Of a stretch of DNA of 64,000 nt, positions 1 through 11,919 are shown piece after piece. The notes beneath the pieces were generated by a model. The model was given only the letters and a program-made list of their open reading frames with translations. It made no database searches and had not been told where the DNA came from. The translations under genes were made by a program, and so were the position numbers. Origin of the DNA: Paenibacillus albus (lineage in GTDB: Bacteria > Bacillota > Bacilli > Paenibacillales > Paenibacillaceae); the NCBI RefSeq assembly GCF_003952225.1, contig NZ_CP034437.1:3672501-3736500 (forward strand). Reading direction: 5' to 3'. Position 1 is the first letter of the stretch. The number at the start of each line of letters is the position of its first letter.

Positions 1-335
1 TTCGCTCATGTTCAGTTTTGAAGGAATAAATCCTTCTACAAAATAAATACTAATTTTGTGGCAGTTATCTTTACTACCGCAAAAACAACTTGCACCTTGA
101 AAACTGGATATGAAATTTGCGAAATATCTCTTAGCTGAGATTAACAAAACAAGTAATCGCGACTAGCGATTGCAAGCGAAGGTTTTGCTGTAGATGCGAC
201 TTTGATGCTGAGCGAAAGCTCCGGCATCTCGAATGAGAACGACTTTGGTCGAAGACCACGGGAGAGATCATCGAGATGGCGGTACTGTAGCGAAGAACAT
301 CAAGAAAGCGACTCAGCACTTTAAACCGGAGCAAA
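1..335 (+). other. 16S-23S spacer, 3' part, with 5' arm of the 23S processing stem
   Basis: This stretch before the 23S rRNA holds no tRNA, no 5S rRNA and no credible gene. Bases 93-123 (CACC, then TTGAAAACTGGATA, then TTTGCGAA) are complementary in order to 3294-3325 behind the 23S. That is the arrangement of the long precursor stem cut by RNase III around bacterial 23S rRNA. The TTGAAAACTGGATA block is also a typical spacer element of Bacilli. Confidence 0.75.
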
Positions 336-3262
<2,927 letters not shown>

Positions 3263-3343
3263 TAAATAAGTTAATCAGCTAATGCAAGAAACCTTCGCAA
3301 AGGTTCGTATCCAGTTTTCAGGGTGTTAAGTCCTGAGTAATGT
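3263..3343 (+). other. 23S-tRNA spacer with 3' arm of the processing stem; no 5S rRNA
   Basis: TTCGCAAA (3294-3301) and TATCCAGTTTTCA (3308-3320) followed by GGTG (3322-3325) pair with 93-123 upstream of the 23S. Only about 80 bases separate the 23S from tRNA-Thr, too short for a 5S rRNA, and none follows the tRNAs either. Confidence 0.75.
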
Positions 3344-3419
<76 letters not shown>

Positions 3420-3459
3420 TTTTTCCCACAGGTTTTGAAATACATAGGTTTCTTATTAT

Positions 3460-3536
3460 GGCGGTCGTGGCGAAGGGGTTAACGCACCGGTTTGTGGATC
3501 CGGCATTCGTGGGTTCAAGTCCCATCGGTCGCCCCA
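3460..3536 (+). tRNA. tRNA-His (anticodon GTG)
   Basis: A 77-base tRNA with encoded CCA. The anticodon loop is TTGTGGA with anticodon GTG. An extra 5' G (3460) faces C73 (3533), the G-1:C73 pair that identifies histidine tRNAs; the acceptor GCGGTCG pairs with CGGTCGC. The T arm has GGTTCAAGTCC. Confidence 0.96.
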
Positions 3537-3563
3537 TAATTTTCATTGAGCTTTGCGTAGTGG

Positions 3564-3638
3564 TGGGGATTAGCCAAGCGGTAAGGCAACGGACTTTGAC
3601 TCCGTCATTCCTAGGTTCGAATCCTAGATCCCCAGCCA
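3564..3638 (+). tRNA. tRNA-Gln (anticodon TTG)
   Basis: A 75-base tRNA with encoded CCA. The acceptor TGGGGAT pairs with ATCCCCA, discriminator G, and the anticodon loop CTTTGAC gives anticodon TTG. It is the last of three tandem tRNAs behind the 23S. Confidence 0.95.
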
Positions 3639-3674
3639 TTCATTCGCAAAAGTGCATTACATATCTAAATGCCA

Positions 3675-3699
3675 AACCTTGCTGATGCAGGTTTTTTTT
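3675..3699 (+). terminator. Terminator of the rRNA-tRNA unit
   Basis: AACCT and AGGTT flank a short loop and are followed by a run of eight T. The position, 36 bases after tRNA-Gln, fits the end of the rRNA transcript. The stem is short, so efficiency is uncertain. Confidence 0.6.
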
Positions 3700-3724
3700 G
3701 TATGTAATAACGTGTTCTGAAACT

Positions 3725-3760
3725 ACAAAGAGCGCTTCCCATGAGGGCAGCGCTCTTTGT
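3725..3760. terminator. Bidirectional hairpin between tRNA cluster and adenine deaminase
   Basis: ACAAAGAGCGCT pairs perfectly with AGCGCTCTTTGT. It lies between two convergent units and just downstream of the adenine deaminase stop codon, so it probably stops transcription from both sides, although neither T tract is long. Confidence 0.65.
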
Positions 3761-3769
3761 GTTTGTGTA

Positions 3770-5524
3770 CTATTCGGATGCTTCCACATCAATATGTGAG
3801 AACGAAGCGAAATCGAACAAGCCTTTGTCCGTCATCTTCAAGCTCGGAATAACCGGCAATGTCAGAAAGGATAAGGTAAGCAGAGGATTGAAGTTCTGTG
3901 AAGCGCCGATCTCAGCCATGGCCTGATTCAGCTTCTTCAAGCTTTCGTACACTTCCTCATAGGGACGGTCGGATAATAAACCGGCAATCGGCAGCGGCAA
4001 GGAAGCGAGCACCTTATTACCAGCTACAACTGTGGCTCCGCCACCGATGCGTAATATCTCTTCGATCGCTGCCAGTATCTCCTCGTCAGATGCTCCGACA
4101 ACAACGAGGTTATGGGAATCATGCGCAACGGTCGTTGCAATCGCACCGCGTTGTAACCCGAAGCCTTTGACGATACCGACGCCTACATTGCCAGTTGCAT
4201 GATGACGCTCGATAACGGCGATTTTGAGCAAATCACTGTTCACAGATGGAGAGAACATGCCTTCCTTCACTTCGACTCGCTCGATTCGGTGGTGCGTGAC
4301 GAGTGAATTCGGAATGATCTCGATCACGTGACAGCGATCTCCGTGAAGCGGAATCGCGAGGTCAGCCACCTCAACCTCATGAAGCTTCAGCCCAGCCAGC
4401 TTGCTATTCAAGCTTCCAGACATCGGATTTTCCACCTCAAAAGCGTCTTCTACCAATTTGCCCGAATCAACAACGCAGCGTCCGCGCTTAAATACCTGGT
4501 GAATCTGAACTTGCTCCAGATCGTCGAGAAGCAGTAGATCGGCCTGATAACCAGCCGCAATTGCACCATATTCACGAAGCCGGAAGCACTCCGCTGTATT
4601 CAGTGTCGCCATCTGAATGGCAGTGATCGGATCGAGACCTTTGGCCACAGCACGCCTTATAATATGATCAATGCTACCTTCACTCAATAAATCGTCAATG
4701 AGCTTATCATCGGTTACAAACAGACAACGTCTGGAATTTCGCTCTGTGACGACCGGCAGCAGCGCGTCAAGATCCTTGGCAACCGTTCCTTCACGGATCA
4801 TTAGATACATGCCAAGATCGAGGCGGTCTTGCGCCTCTTGCAAACTGATGCTCTCGTGATCGCTTCGGATGCCTGCCGCCATATATACATTCAGCCCGTC
4901 TCGGCTGATCCCGGCAGCATGACCATCAATGAGGGCACCTGCAGCATGAGTTGCAGCAAGCTTATTCAGCATATGTGTCTCTGTATTCGCTACAGAAGGA
5001 TAGTCCATGACCTCGGCCAATCCGAGAACTTTGGGATGAGGGAAGAATGGTATCAATTGCTCTGCATCAAGCTGAGCACCGTTGCTTTCAAAAGGTGTTG
5101 CAGGAACGCAAGAAGGAAGCATGACGAAGCTGTCGAAAGGCAAATCTTCGGAAGCATCTAACATAAACTGAATGCCGTCTGTGCCTGCGACATTCGCAAT
5201 TTCATGGGGATCTGTTACAACAGTTGTGACCCCATGCAGAAGCAGCACACGTGCAAATTGTTGCGGTGTGAGCAGCGAACTCTCGATATGTACATGGCCG
5301 TCGATGAAACCTGGCACGATGTATCTTCCTTGCGCGTCTATTACTTCTTTTGCCTCATAGGAGCCAATTCCGGCAATCATCCCATCAGCGATTGCGATAT
5401 CGCCAGTCATCAACTCTCCTGTAAATACGTTAACGATACGGCCGTTACGGATTACGAGATCCGCGGGCTCGTGATTGGCAGCAACTCGGATCCGTCTGCG
5501 CAATTGATTAAGGCTCTGCTCCAT
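3770..5524 (-). CDS. ade: Adenine deaminase
   Basis: The enzyme deaminates adenine to hypoxanthine in purine salvage, in the cytoplasm. The 584-residue length is normal for the family. Seen: an amidohydrolase N-terminal strand segment followed by the metal-binding GFIDGHVHIESS motif (about residues 73-84), TDPHEIANVAGTDG after it, a GLDPITAIQMATLN block, and the C-terminal GFGLQRGAIATTVAHDSHN block typical of adenine deaminases of the AdeC type. The start ATG is preceded by GGAGTG. The gene stands alone and its leader is an adenine-class riboswitch with an overlapping terminator, so expression should rise with adenine. Confidence 0.95.
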   Translation of the reverse strand: MEQSLNQLRRRIRVAANHEPADLVIRNGRIVNVFTGELMTGDIAIADGMIAGIGSYEAKEVIDAQGRYIVPGFIDGHVHIESSLLTPQQFARVLLLHGVTTVVTDPHEIANVAGTDGIQFMLDASEDLPFDSFVMLPSCVPATPFESNGAQLDAEQLIPFFPHPKVLGLAEVMDYPSVANTETHMLNKLAATHAAGALIDGHAAGISRDGLNVYMAAGIRSDHESISLQEAQDRLDLGMYLMIREGTVAKDLDALLPVVTERNSRRCLFVTDDKLIDDLLSEGSIDHIIRRAVAKGLDPITAIQMATLNTAECFRLREYGAIAAGYQADLLLLDDLEQVQIHQVFKRGRCVVDSGKLVEDAFEVENPMSGSLNSKLAGLKLHEVEVADLAIPLHGDRCHVIEIIPNSLVTHHRIERVEVKEGMFSPSVNSDLLKIAVIERHHATGNVGVGIVKGFGLQRGAIATTVAHDSHNLVVVGASDEEILAAIEEILRIGGGATVVAGNKVLASLPLPIAGLLSDRPYEEVYESLKKLNQAMAEIGASQNFNPLLTLSFLTLPVIPSLKMTDKGLFDFASFSHIDVEASE

Positions 5525-5552
5525 AATTCACACTCCTGTTTCGATAGACAAA

Positions 5553-5610
5553 TAAAAAATCCCGATCACAAAAACATGTAAGCGCGCTACACATTTTTGT
5601 AATCAGGATT
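5553..5610 (-). terminator. Riboswitch-controlled terminator of ade
   Basis: On the minus strand a ~23-bp hairpin (5559-5610) with a GCGCGC loop and several G-U pairs is followed by a T run. Its 5' half is made of the aptamer 3' strand (P3 side, J3/1 and P1), so folding of aptamer and terminator are mutually exclusive. Confidence 0.85.
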
Positions 5611-5659
5611 TTACGGCTCCTGGTAGAGACCCTCAAACCATATTATTGAGGTTATACAA
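5597..5659 (-). promoter_or_regulatory. Purine riboswitch, adenine type
   Basis: Reading the minus strand, the aptamer shows the canonical TATAACCTCA start, ATATGGTTTGAGG, GTCTCTACCAGGAGCC and CCTGATTACA blocks. P1 pairs TTGTA (5659-5655) with TACAA (5601-5597). The specificity base in J3/1 (position 74 in xpt numbering) is T at 5602, not C, which is the adenine signature. Because ligand-stabilised P1 competes with the downstream terminator, this should be an ON switch like B. subtilis pbuE; that mechanism is inferred from the pairing. Confidence 0.92.
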
Positions 5660-5679
5660 TTGGTTATTAAGATGATGTC

Positions 5680-5709
5680 ATTATACTGCTAGCGGCAGCA
5701 GCTAATCAA
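5680..5709 (-). promoter_or_regulatory. Sigma-A-like promoter of the ade leader
   Basis: On the minus strand TTGATT (5709-5704) and TATAAT (5685-5680) are separated by 18 bases, placing the start a few bases before the aptamer. Confidence 0.65.
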
Positions 5710-5807
5710 GGGAATATCTTTACGAGTTAGGAATGAATTGGAAGGAGAATCTTTCGCAATGGAGAATTTACATATAAAGTAAAATTAATCTTTGGGGAGT
5801 AATAATA

Positions 5808-6245
5808 ATGAGCGAACAAATTATTGAGAAAACAAAGCCATTCATTATGGACTTAATGACACTCTATCTTCCAGCGAAGGACCCCTATCTGACTGCAAAA
5901 TGGTATGTTGATATTTTCGGGTTCGATCCAAATGTATCAGATCATTCACCGTTAAAACCAGATGCGGATTTGGTTGTACTCGAAACAGCTAGTGGTTTAA
6001 GTTTGTTTTTTATTAAGTCTAATGATAGCTTGCCTCTGCATTTTAATAACAGCGAAGGTTATAATCACGCCGTTCTCTTGTTTAGAGTGAACAATTCCGA
6101 AATTGAAGAGGTTTATACTCGAATGAAAGAGCATGATGTGGAAATGGCTACAGATGGAATAAAGGACCGTGGTGGCTGAGGTCAGGAACTTGCGTTCTTT
6201 GATCCAGATGGAAGGAAAATCGAGCTAAATACGTACGGCACATAA
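5808..6245 (+). pseudogene. VOC/glyoxalase-family protein gene interrupted by in-frame TGA
   Basis: The first 123 codons encode a vicinal-oxygen-chelate fold protein (beta-alpha-beta-beta-beta unit starting LMTLYLPAKDPYLTAKWYVDIFGF). A TGA at 6177-6179 follows DRGG; past it the same frame continues with GQELAFFDPDGRKIELNTYGT and a TAA at 6243-6245. FFDPDG+IEL is the usual closing strand of VOC proteins, so the TGA replaces a sense codon, probably Trp or Cys. A good ribosome binding site (GGGGAG) precedes the ATG. This is a point nonsense mutation or sequencing error; selenocysteine is unlikely since no obvious hairpin follows. Substrate unknown. Confidence 0.8.
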
Positions 6246-6291
6246 GAGCGATTCTTTCGTTCGTACAAGTTAGAAGGAGTGAGAAATCGGC

Positions 6292-6924
6292 TTGAAGCAA
6301 TCGTCAACAATAATATGCATATGCGGACCTTCAGGAGCTGGAAAAAGCTCGCTAATGGAACGCACAACAGAGCTGCTCGAGGATTCGGTTAGTTTTTATT
6401 TTGATGCGTGTACATCTACTTTAGTTTCCCCTGATCCGGCAGACGTTTATCAAAGGTTAATAGATGGAATCGTGACTGATCCCCTCGATATTGTAAGAAA
6501 TGAGATCAAGAATGACCAATTCATTGAGGATCTTCAAGCGCTTTATGAAGGAAACGAGATTGTCGATCCTTGGAATCGTAGATTAAAGCCGGCGAAATAT
6601 ATTATTTTGAAAGAGCCATTCGGTAGATTGAGAGAGGGCATGGATGCGTTAATCCATACTGTTATTTGTATTGATATTCCGCTTGAAATTGCGCTCTGTA
6701 GACGATTGATTCGCAACCTCACCTACGATTACGTTAATGACCCCGTTGATGCCAGGTTAGACCAAATACTCAGTTATATAAAGGGCTATCATGATGGTGA
6801 AGGGAGAGCGATTCGATTGTTGCATGAGAAACTGAAAGAAACATCGGATCTGAGATATGACGGACTTAAGCCCAAGGATGAGCTTGTTAATAATCTTCTG
6901 GCCTATATAGAGGGTATTGCTTAG
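6292..6924 (+). CDS. P-loop nucleoside/uridine-kinase-like protein
   Basis: A 210-residue soluble protein with a Walker A motif GPSGAGKSS at residues 12-20 and a later VICIDIPLEIALCRRLIRNL segment that looks like a Walker B strand followed by an Arg-rich lid, as in uridine kinase and phosphoribulokinase-like NTPases. The substrate cannot be assigned. Start TTG is chosen because AGAAGGAG precedes it; no ATG lies nearby. Its 3' end overlaps the convergent YheC/YheD gene by 38 bases. The stretch IDIPLEIALCRRLIR suggests phosphotransfer to a small molecule. Confidence 0.7.
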   Translation: MKQSSTIICICGPSGAGKSSLMERTTELLEDSVSFYFDACTSTLVSPDPADVYQRLIDGIVTDPLDIVRNEIKNDQFIEDLQALYEGNEIVDPWNRRLKPAKYIILKEPFGRLREGMDALIHTVICIDIPLEIALCRRLIRNLTYDYVNDPVDARLDQILSYIKGYHDGEGRAIRLLHEKLKETSDLRYDGLKPKDELVNNLLAYIEGIA

Positions 6925-8071
6925 GAGAAAGTAATTTTACTATATCGTAGGCTGAGGTCTCTATTCCAATTGAATCGCATGCTGCGTGGAGGAGCGTCGT
7001 CTCCTCCGTATGTGGATGCTGTGGTTCTTCAGCGGCTGCTTGCGCCAAATAACCGGCATACTCCAGTGGGCGCTCATAAACACGAGTTGTGAAAGTAACT
7101 CCGGGTATTTCGTTATAAATGCTTTTGTGCGGCTTGCCATTCATTTCAATAATCCATAATTTGTCTTGCATATCGAAGACGAAGTCCACGCTTAATTCTC
7201 CGAGCAAGCCCAATTGCGCCTCCGCTTCCTTAGCGGCGGAGAGAGCCACTTGATGCAAAGTTTGCGAAACGACAATATGCGCATCCCGTTCGAACAATTG
7301 AGGGAGCAGCGCTCTTGCGTCAAGAATATCCTCACATACTGCCGTGTTAAAATATTGCCTGTAAGCCACCCTTGATGCAATATTCGTTACGGTCCAGTCG
7401 CCGAATCCGTCCTTCTGCATCAAAACGCGGATATCGAAATATTTATTGTTCCAAAGACGAGTTCTGATGCCTTCCTGAATCAAATAAGTGCCCGTGCTCA
7501 AATGCTGGCTTAAGAGCTGCCTCGTTTCTTCCACGCTGCCGCAAATCGAACTAGCAGTGAGACTATGCATGGAAACGTGAATTTCTTCATTAGCCATCCG
7601 CACTACACGAAACACTGATTTTCCTTGTGCGCCATAGAACGGTTTAATAAAGACAAGTCCGAACCGATACAGCATGTTCCCGAGCTCTTCTGGTTTGTAG
7701 ACGAAGGTTTCGGGTATACAAGCACTCACTTCGGTCTCTTTCAGCAGATTATACATCGTCCATTTGTTGAAAAAGTTTATCATGTTGAAGCAGCGATTCG
7801 GTCCAATCGCCTCGACCAGCCGCTTAAGTGAATCGGTGTTTCTATTAAATATGCGATTATAGATTGCATCCGGAAAAGGAAACAGACGTTCCTTCCATTC
7901 CCTCCGGTTCAAGCTCAGCCCCTTGATATGCCTCGTTCTCCACTGAACATCCTCTGTACAAAAGGCGTAAAGCTCGATATCTTCAGGGCAATAGCGCTGA
8001 TAGAGTTGGAGAATTCCTTTGCGGTCGCGCTTATTTTGAACCAGTATACCGATATACGAATGACTCTTCAT
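6887..8071 (-). CDS. YheC/YheD-family ATP-grasp spore protein
   Basis: About 394 residues with the N-terminal GILVQNKRDRK module, the PDAIYNRIFNR segment, and a C-terminal ATP-grasp part with FIKPFYGAQGKSVFRV (ATP-binding strand), YLIQEGIRT, FDIRVLMQKD and LSVDFVFDMQDKLWIIEMNGKPHKS. The last matches the metal-binding end of ATP-grasp ligases. In Bacillus the family is linked to the spore coat; the reaction is not known. ATG at 8071 is preferred over the upstream GTG (8080) because GGGAG sits eight bases before it. It is divergent from the collagen-like gene, with a shared ~180-base region. Confidence 0.85.
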   Translation of the reverse strand: MKSHSYIGILVQNKRDRKGILQLYQRYCPEDIELYAFCTEDVQWRTRHIKGLSLNRREWKERLFPFPDAIYNRIFNRNTDSLKRLVEAIGPNRCFNMINFFNKWTMYNLLKETEVSACIPETFVYKPEELGNMLYRFGLVFIKPFYGAQGKSVFRVVRMANEEIHVSMHSLTASSICGSVEETRQLLSQHLSTGTYLIQEGIRTRLWNNKYFDIRVLMQKDGFGDWTVTNIASRVAYRQYFNTAVCEDILDARALLPQLFERDAHIVVSQTLHQVALSAAKEAEAQLGLLGELSVDFVFDMQDKLWIIEMNGKPHKSIYNEIPGVTFTTRVYERPLEYAGYLAQAAAEEPQHPHTEETTLLHAACDSIGIETSAYDIVKLLSPKQYPLYRPEDY

Positions 8072-8209
8072 ACTAGACACTCCCTGGCAAACTTCCTACT
8101 ACCAATAGATGCAAGATTCATTGATTTGGTATAGGAGAATGGCATGCCAGGACAAAATAATAGCGGAGGCAAATTATCATAAGGACATACATATTATGTA
8201 AATTTATTA

Positions 8210-9299
<1,090 letters not shown>

Positions 9300-9312
9300 T
9301 TGAATAACAAGA

Positions 9313-9357
9313 AGAACAAGGGAAGCCGAACATAATCGTTCGGCTTCCCTTGTTCTT
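9313..9357. terminator. Bidirectional terminator between collagen-like gene and convergent unit
   Basis: A near-perfect ~20-bp stem: AACAAGGGAAGCCGAA (9315-9330) pairs with its complement at 9339-9354, with short T runs on both sides. It serves both convergent units. Confidence 0.85.
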
Positions 9358-9842
9358 TACCCCGTATAAGCTGATGCGTTCAAGTTCTCCGGGCCAACGC
9401 GGCCGATGCCTTCCGATCGCGCGATCGCGAATAAGGTGTATGGCAGCAAGCCGGACACGGGTGCTGTTACGTTGTAATCGGATGCCGAGAAGGAAACGGT
9501 GTGAATATCACGTTCAAACGCATTCAAGGATTTAAAGATGAGCGGGTCATTAATCGTTAGTCCTCGAACCATATAGAGCTCGAGTAAGAAGGAGGTTGGA
9601 AAATCCGTCGGCAATGCGGCACCGACCATGCCTGTTAATTGAACCCGAATGACGCCAGGAGTAGCAGGTGGAATATTGAGGCCTACCTGCCCGACAAGCA
9701 CGGGAGTATCTAGCGGGAATATTTCAAATTCTTCAAGCACTACCGTGATATTGCTCGATGTGCGTGCATCGATAAGCTGACCCATCGTATCACAATCCTT
9801 TTCTACTACTGTATGCAGCTCTAGTAGAGAAGGAGTGGACAT
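9357..9842 (-). CDS. Hypothetical beta-rich protein downstream of phosphoesterase
   Basis: I do not recognise this 161-residue protein. From ATG 9842 it begins MSTPSLLELHTVVEKDC and is composed mainly of alternating hydrophobic strands (ITVVLEEFEIFPLDTPVLVGQVGLNI, RVQLTGMVGAAL, SFLLELYMVRG), suggesting a jelly-roll or beta-sandwich. No signal peptide is visible. A longer frame reaches back to 9968 into the preceding gene; I chose ATG 9842 because it starts after that gene stops (9865), though the ribosome binding site is weak. Lying 23 bases behind the phosphoesterase and convergent with the collagen-like gene, it could be another spore-surface protein, which is speculation. Confidence 0.6.
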   Translation of the reverse strand: MSTPSLLELHTVVEKDCDTMGQLIDARTSSNITVVLEEFEIFPLDTPVLVGQVGLNIPPATPGVIRVQLTGMVGAALPTDFPTSFLLELYMVRGLTINDPLIFKSLNAFERDIHTVSFSASDYNVTAPVSGLLPYTLFAIARSEGIGRVGPENLNASAYTG

Positions 9843-9864
9843 GCAGGGTAATTCCGCATATCTC

Positions 9865-11748
9865 TTAATGTGATCGGACGGAAGGAATGCATATCGGTTC
9901 TTCAATAAGATGCGGCTCTGTAGCGGCGCGCTTCCCGGCTGGCACATCAGGTTCCAGCATCGGTCCAAATTCTGCGCGCTGTGCTGGCTGCTTCCATTTG
10001 CGCGTGATGGTTCGAATGCCGACCGGGTAGATGGTCAGATCGCCGTTCTTTGCAATATGAATGCGCAAGAAGTTTTTGTAGTTTTCATTCTGAATGGCAG
10101 AGAAGGCTTCGTTCGCATGGCGACCGAACCAATTCAGCGAAATATAGAGGTAGATGCCCATAATGATTGAGCCGATGATCCAGCCGCCGTATGCGATGAG
10201 AATACCTGAGAGCAGCAGGGCGCCGAAGCCCCAAGCGAGATGGAAACCGCTGCTAGCCAGATAGACTGCGCCACAGCCGATGAAGAATGATGCCGCCACA
10301 TGGATTGCTCCATGAAGTGGGCCGGCAATCCACTTATAGACACGCGAATGCGTATCCGTGAACAGCCAGAAGCCGGCTAAGACGATGAACGTCCAGATGA
10401 AGGCGCTAGGTGAACGGCCGATCTCCGTCCAGGAAGAGGAGACGATAGCAGCATAGCTCGCAGATGACGAAGGATAGGTATGTTCGGACTGGATGGAGCT
10501 GCAGAGGAGTAAATACAAGATCGCGGTTACGATGCCGAATAGCGGGTTCTTCCAAGCGAACAAGAAATTCTGCTTAGTCAGTCTTCTGGATTCCGATTCC
10601 GAAGGAAAATCCATCTTCCGATCGAATTGGAGCGGTTCTTCATCGTCAAAGACAATCTCCGGAATAAACGGATCGTGAATATCATGCGTCGGATGAAGAA
10701 ACGCGCCGCCGCCGCCAGCCGTAATCTTCTCGATCTTGAGGCTGTGATCGTCCTTGCCGCCGGCTTGTGTGGGTACATACTCGAATCGGCGATAATGATG
10801 AGAATCGCCTGCGAGATAAACATGAATACCGATATGGCGTTTCTTCAGCATTTTCTCTAAGTATGCGAGGTTGTTCTCGTTGTAAACGGGGTCGTAGTCC
10901 TTGTATTTATGCTTGTATACCCAATAAGGCTCGGCGTTGCATAAGATAACCCGCTCGCTCGGGTCAATCTGCTCTGCGACTTGCTCGAAATATCGTACTT
11001 GCTGCTCATCTATATCCGAGTTCAGTTGAATGTCCGTGCCGAGCAGCCACCAGCCATGCGGCAGCTTGAGGGCAAAGTAACTCCGCCGCTGTGGCGATTG
11101 CCAGCCGTTGAACCACTTGCGAGCTGCGAAGATACGCGAGAAGGCGATTAAGCCGTCGTACCAGTCGTGATTGCCCGGAATGGCGAAGACATGCGGGTGC
11201 GGATCACCGGTGAAGCCTTGCGCGATATGATAGGGAGCAATCAGCCGCTTAATATAAGTCTCGCTGTTTGCAGTCGGATAGACCTGATCACCGCCGAAGA
11301 TGAGTATATCGCCGCGTTTTGTCGTATGTTTAGCGCCTTTATGCTTGACGTCATACTCTGTTTGCAGCGTCAGTTCAGGCTGTGTCAGCGCATAGGCAAC
11401 CGAGTAAGTGGAATTGAAGCCATCTCCGACGTCGCACACATAATCAATCCAAATTTCATCCCGATCTTGATGTTTGTTCGGCATGTAGAAGCCGTCGGCA
11501 TCAGTCATGTAGCCGCCCTTGCCATCTGGCATATACTCTTTGGCATAATCATTGATCTGCTCAGCATGCTGGTTGTTGAACGCTTCGATGAGCCGGTAGT
11601 CCGAATAGCGGCCGAATACGGTTGAAAGCACGGTTCTAAAGCCGGTAACGATGAGCTGAGCAGGATTGAACCATTCGACCATTCGGGGTCTGGCATTCGG
11701 CTCGCGGATCATTTTTGCAACGAGTTTCTGCACTTTTCCGCCAATCAT
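9865..11748 (-). CDS. Membrane-anchored calcineurin-like metallophosphoesterase
   Basis: A 627-residue protein with metallophosphoesterase motifs in order: CDVGDGFNS (about 105-113), FGGDQVYP, AIPGNHDWYDG and LAGDSHHYRR, supplying the usual Asp, Asn and His metal ligands. After about residue 395 come several hydrophobic segments (NPLFGIVTAILYLLL, AFIWTFIVLAGFWLF, GAIHVAASFFIGCGAVYLAS, WGFGALLLSGILIAYGGWIIGSI) that should form membrane helices, followed by a basic/acidic soluble tail. The substrate is unknown. The start has GGGAGGGAG upstream. It is the first gene of a two-gene minus-strand unit. Confidence 0.85.
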   Translation of the reverse strand: MIGGKVQKLVAKMIREPNARPRMVEWFNPAQLIVTGFRTVLSTVFGRYSDYRLIEAFNNQHAEQINDYAKEYMPDGKGGYMTDADGFYMPNKHQDRDEIWIDYVCDVGDGFNSTYSVAYALTQPELTLQTEYDVKHKGAKHTTKRGDILIFGGDQVYPTANSETYIKRLIAPYHIAQGFTGDPHPHVFAIPGNHDWYDGLIAFSRIFAARKWFNGWQSPQRRSYFALKLPHGWWLLGTDIQLNSDIDEQQVRYFEQVAEQIDPSERVILCNAEPYWVYKHKYKDYDPVYNENNLAYLEKMLKKRHIGIHVYLAGDSHHYRRFEYVPTQAGGKDDHSLKIEKITAGGGGAFLHPTHDIHDPFIPEIVFDDEEPLQFDRKMDFPSESESRRLTKQNFLFAWKNPLFGIVTAILYLLLCSSIQSEHTYPSSSASYAAIVSSSWTEIGRSPSAFIWTFIVLAGFWLFTDTHSRVYKWIAGPLHGAIHVAASFFIGCGAVYLASSGFHLAWGFGALLLSGILIAYGGWIIGSIIMGIYLYISLNWFGRHANEAFSAIQNENYKNFLRIHIAKNGDLTIYPVGIRTITRKWKQPAQRAEFGPMLEPDVPAGKRAATEPHLIEEPICIPSVRSH

Positions 11749-11882
11749 GTCTATCTCCCTCCCGCGATAAACGCGACATCTCCAAGCACTCCAAACCTGG
11801 TGATTTCATTTCCATTTGATCCCTCGCTATTATCGCATAGCATGGCTGCAGATCACGTCGAATCATGCTTCTGCATACAACA

Positions 11883-11906
11883 AAGGCTGCCATTGCTGGC
11901 AGCCTT
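11883..11906 (-). terminator. Terminator of the ABC permease pair
   Basis: AAGGCTGCC and GGCAGCCTT form a 9-bp stem with a 6-base loop, directly downstream of the permease stop codon on the minus strand; the following tract is only moderately T-rich. Confidence 0.7.
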
Positions 11907-11919
11907 CTGTTTTGATCCA

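Noticed and set aside
3770..5524. Open frames on the plus strand opposite adenine deaminase
   Set aside because: They are shadows of the adenine deaminase coding strand with no start signals.
6177..6179. Selenocysteine at the in-frame TGA of the VOC gene
   Set aside because: No convincing SECIS-like hairpin follows and no selenoprotein genes are visible here; a nonsense mutation is simpler.
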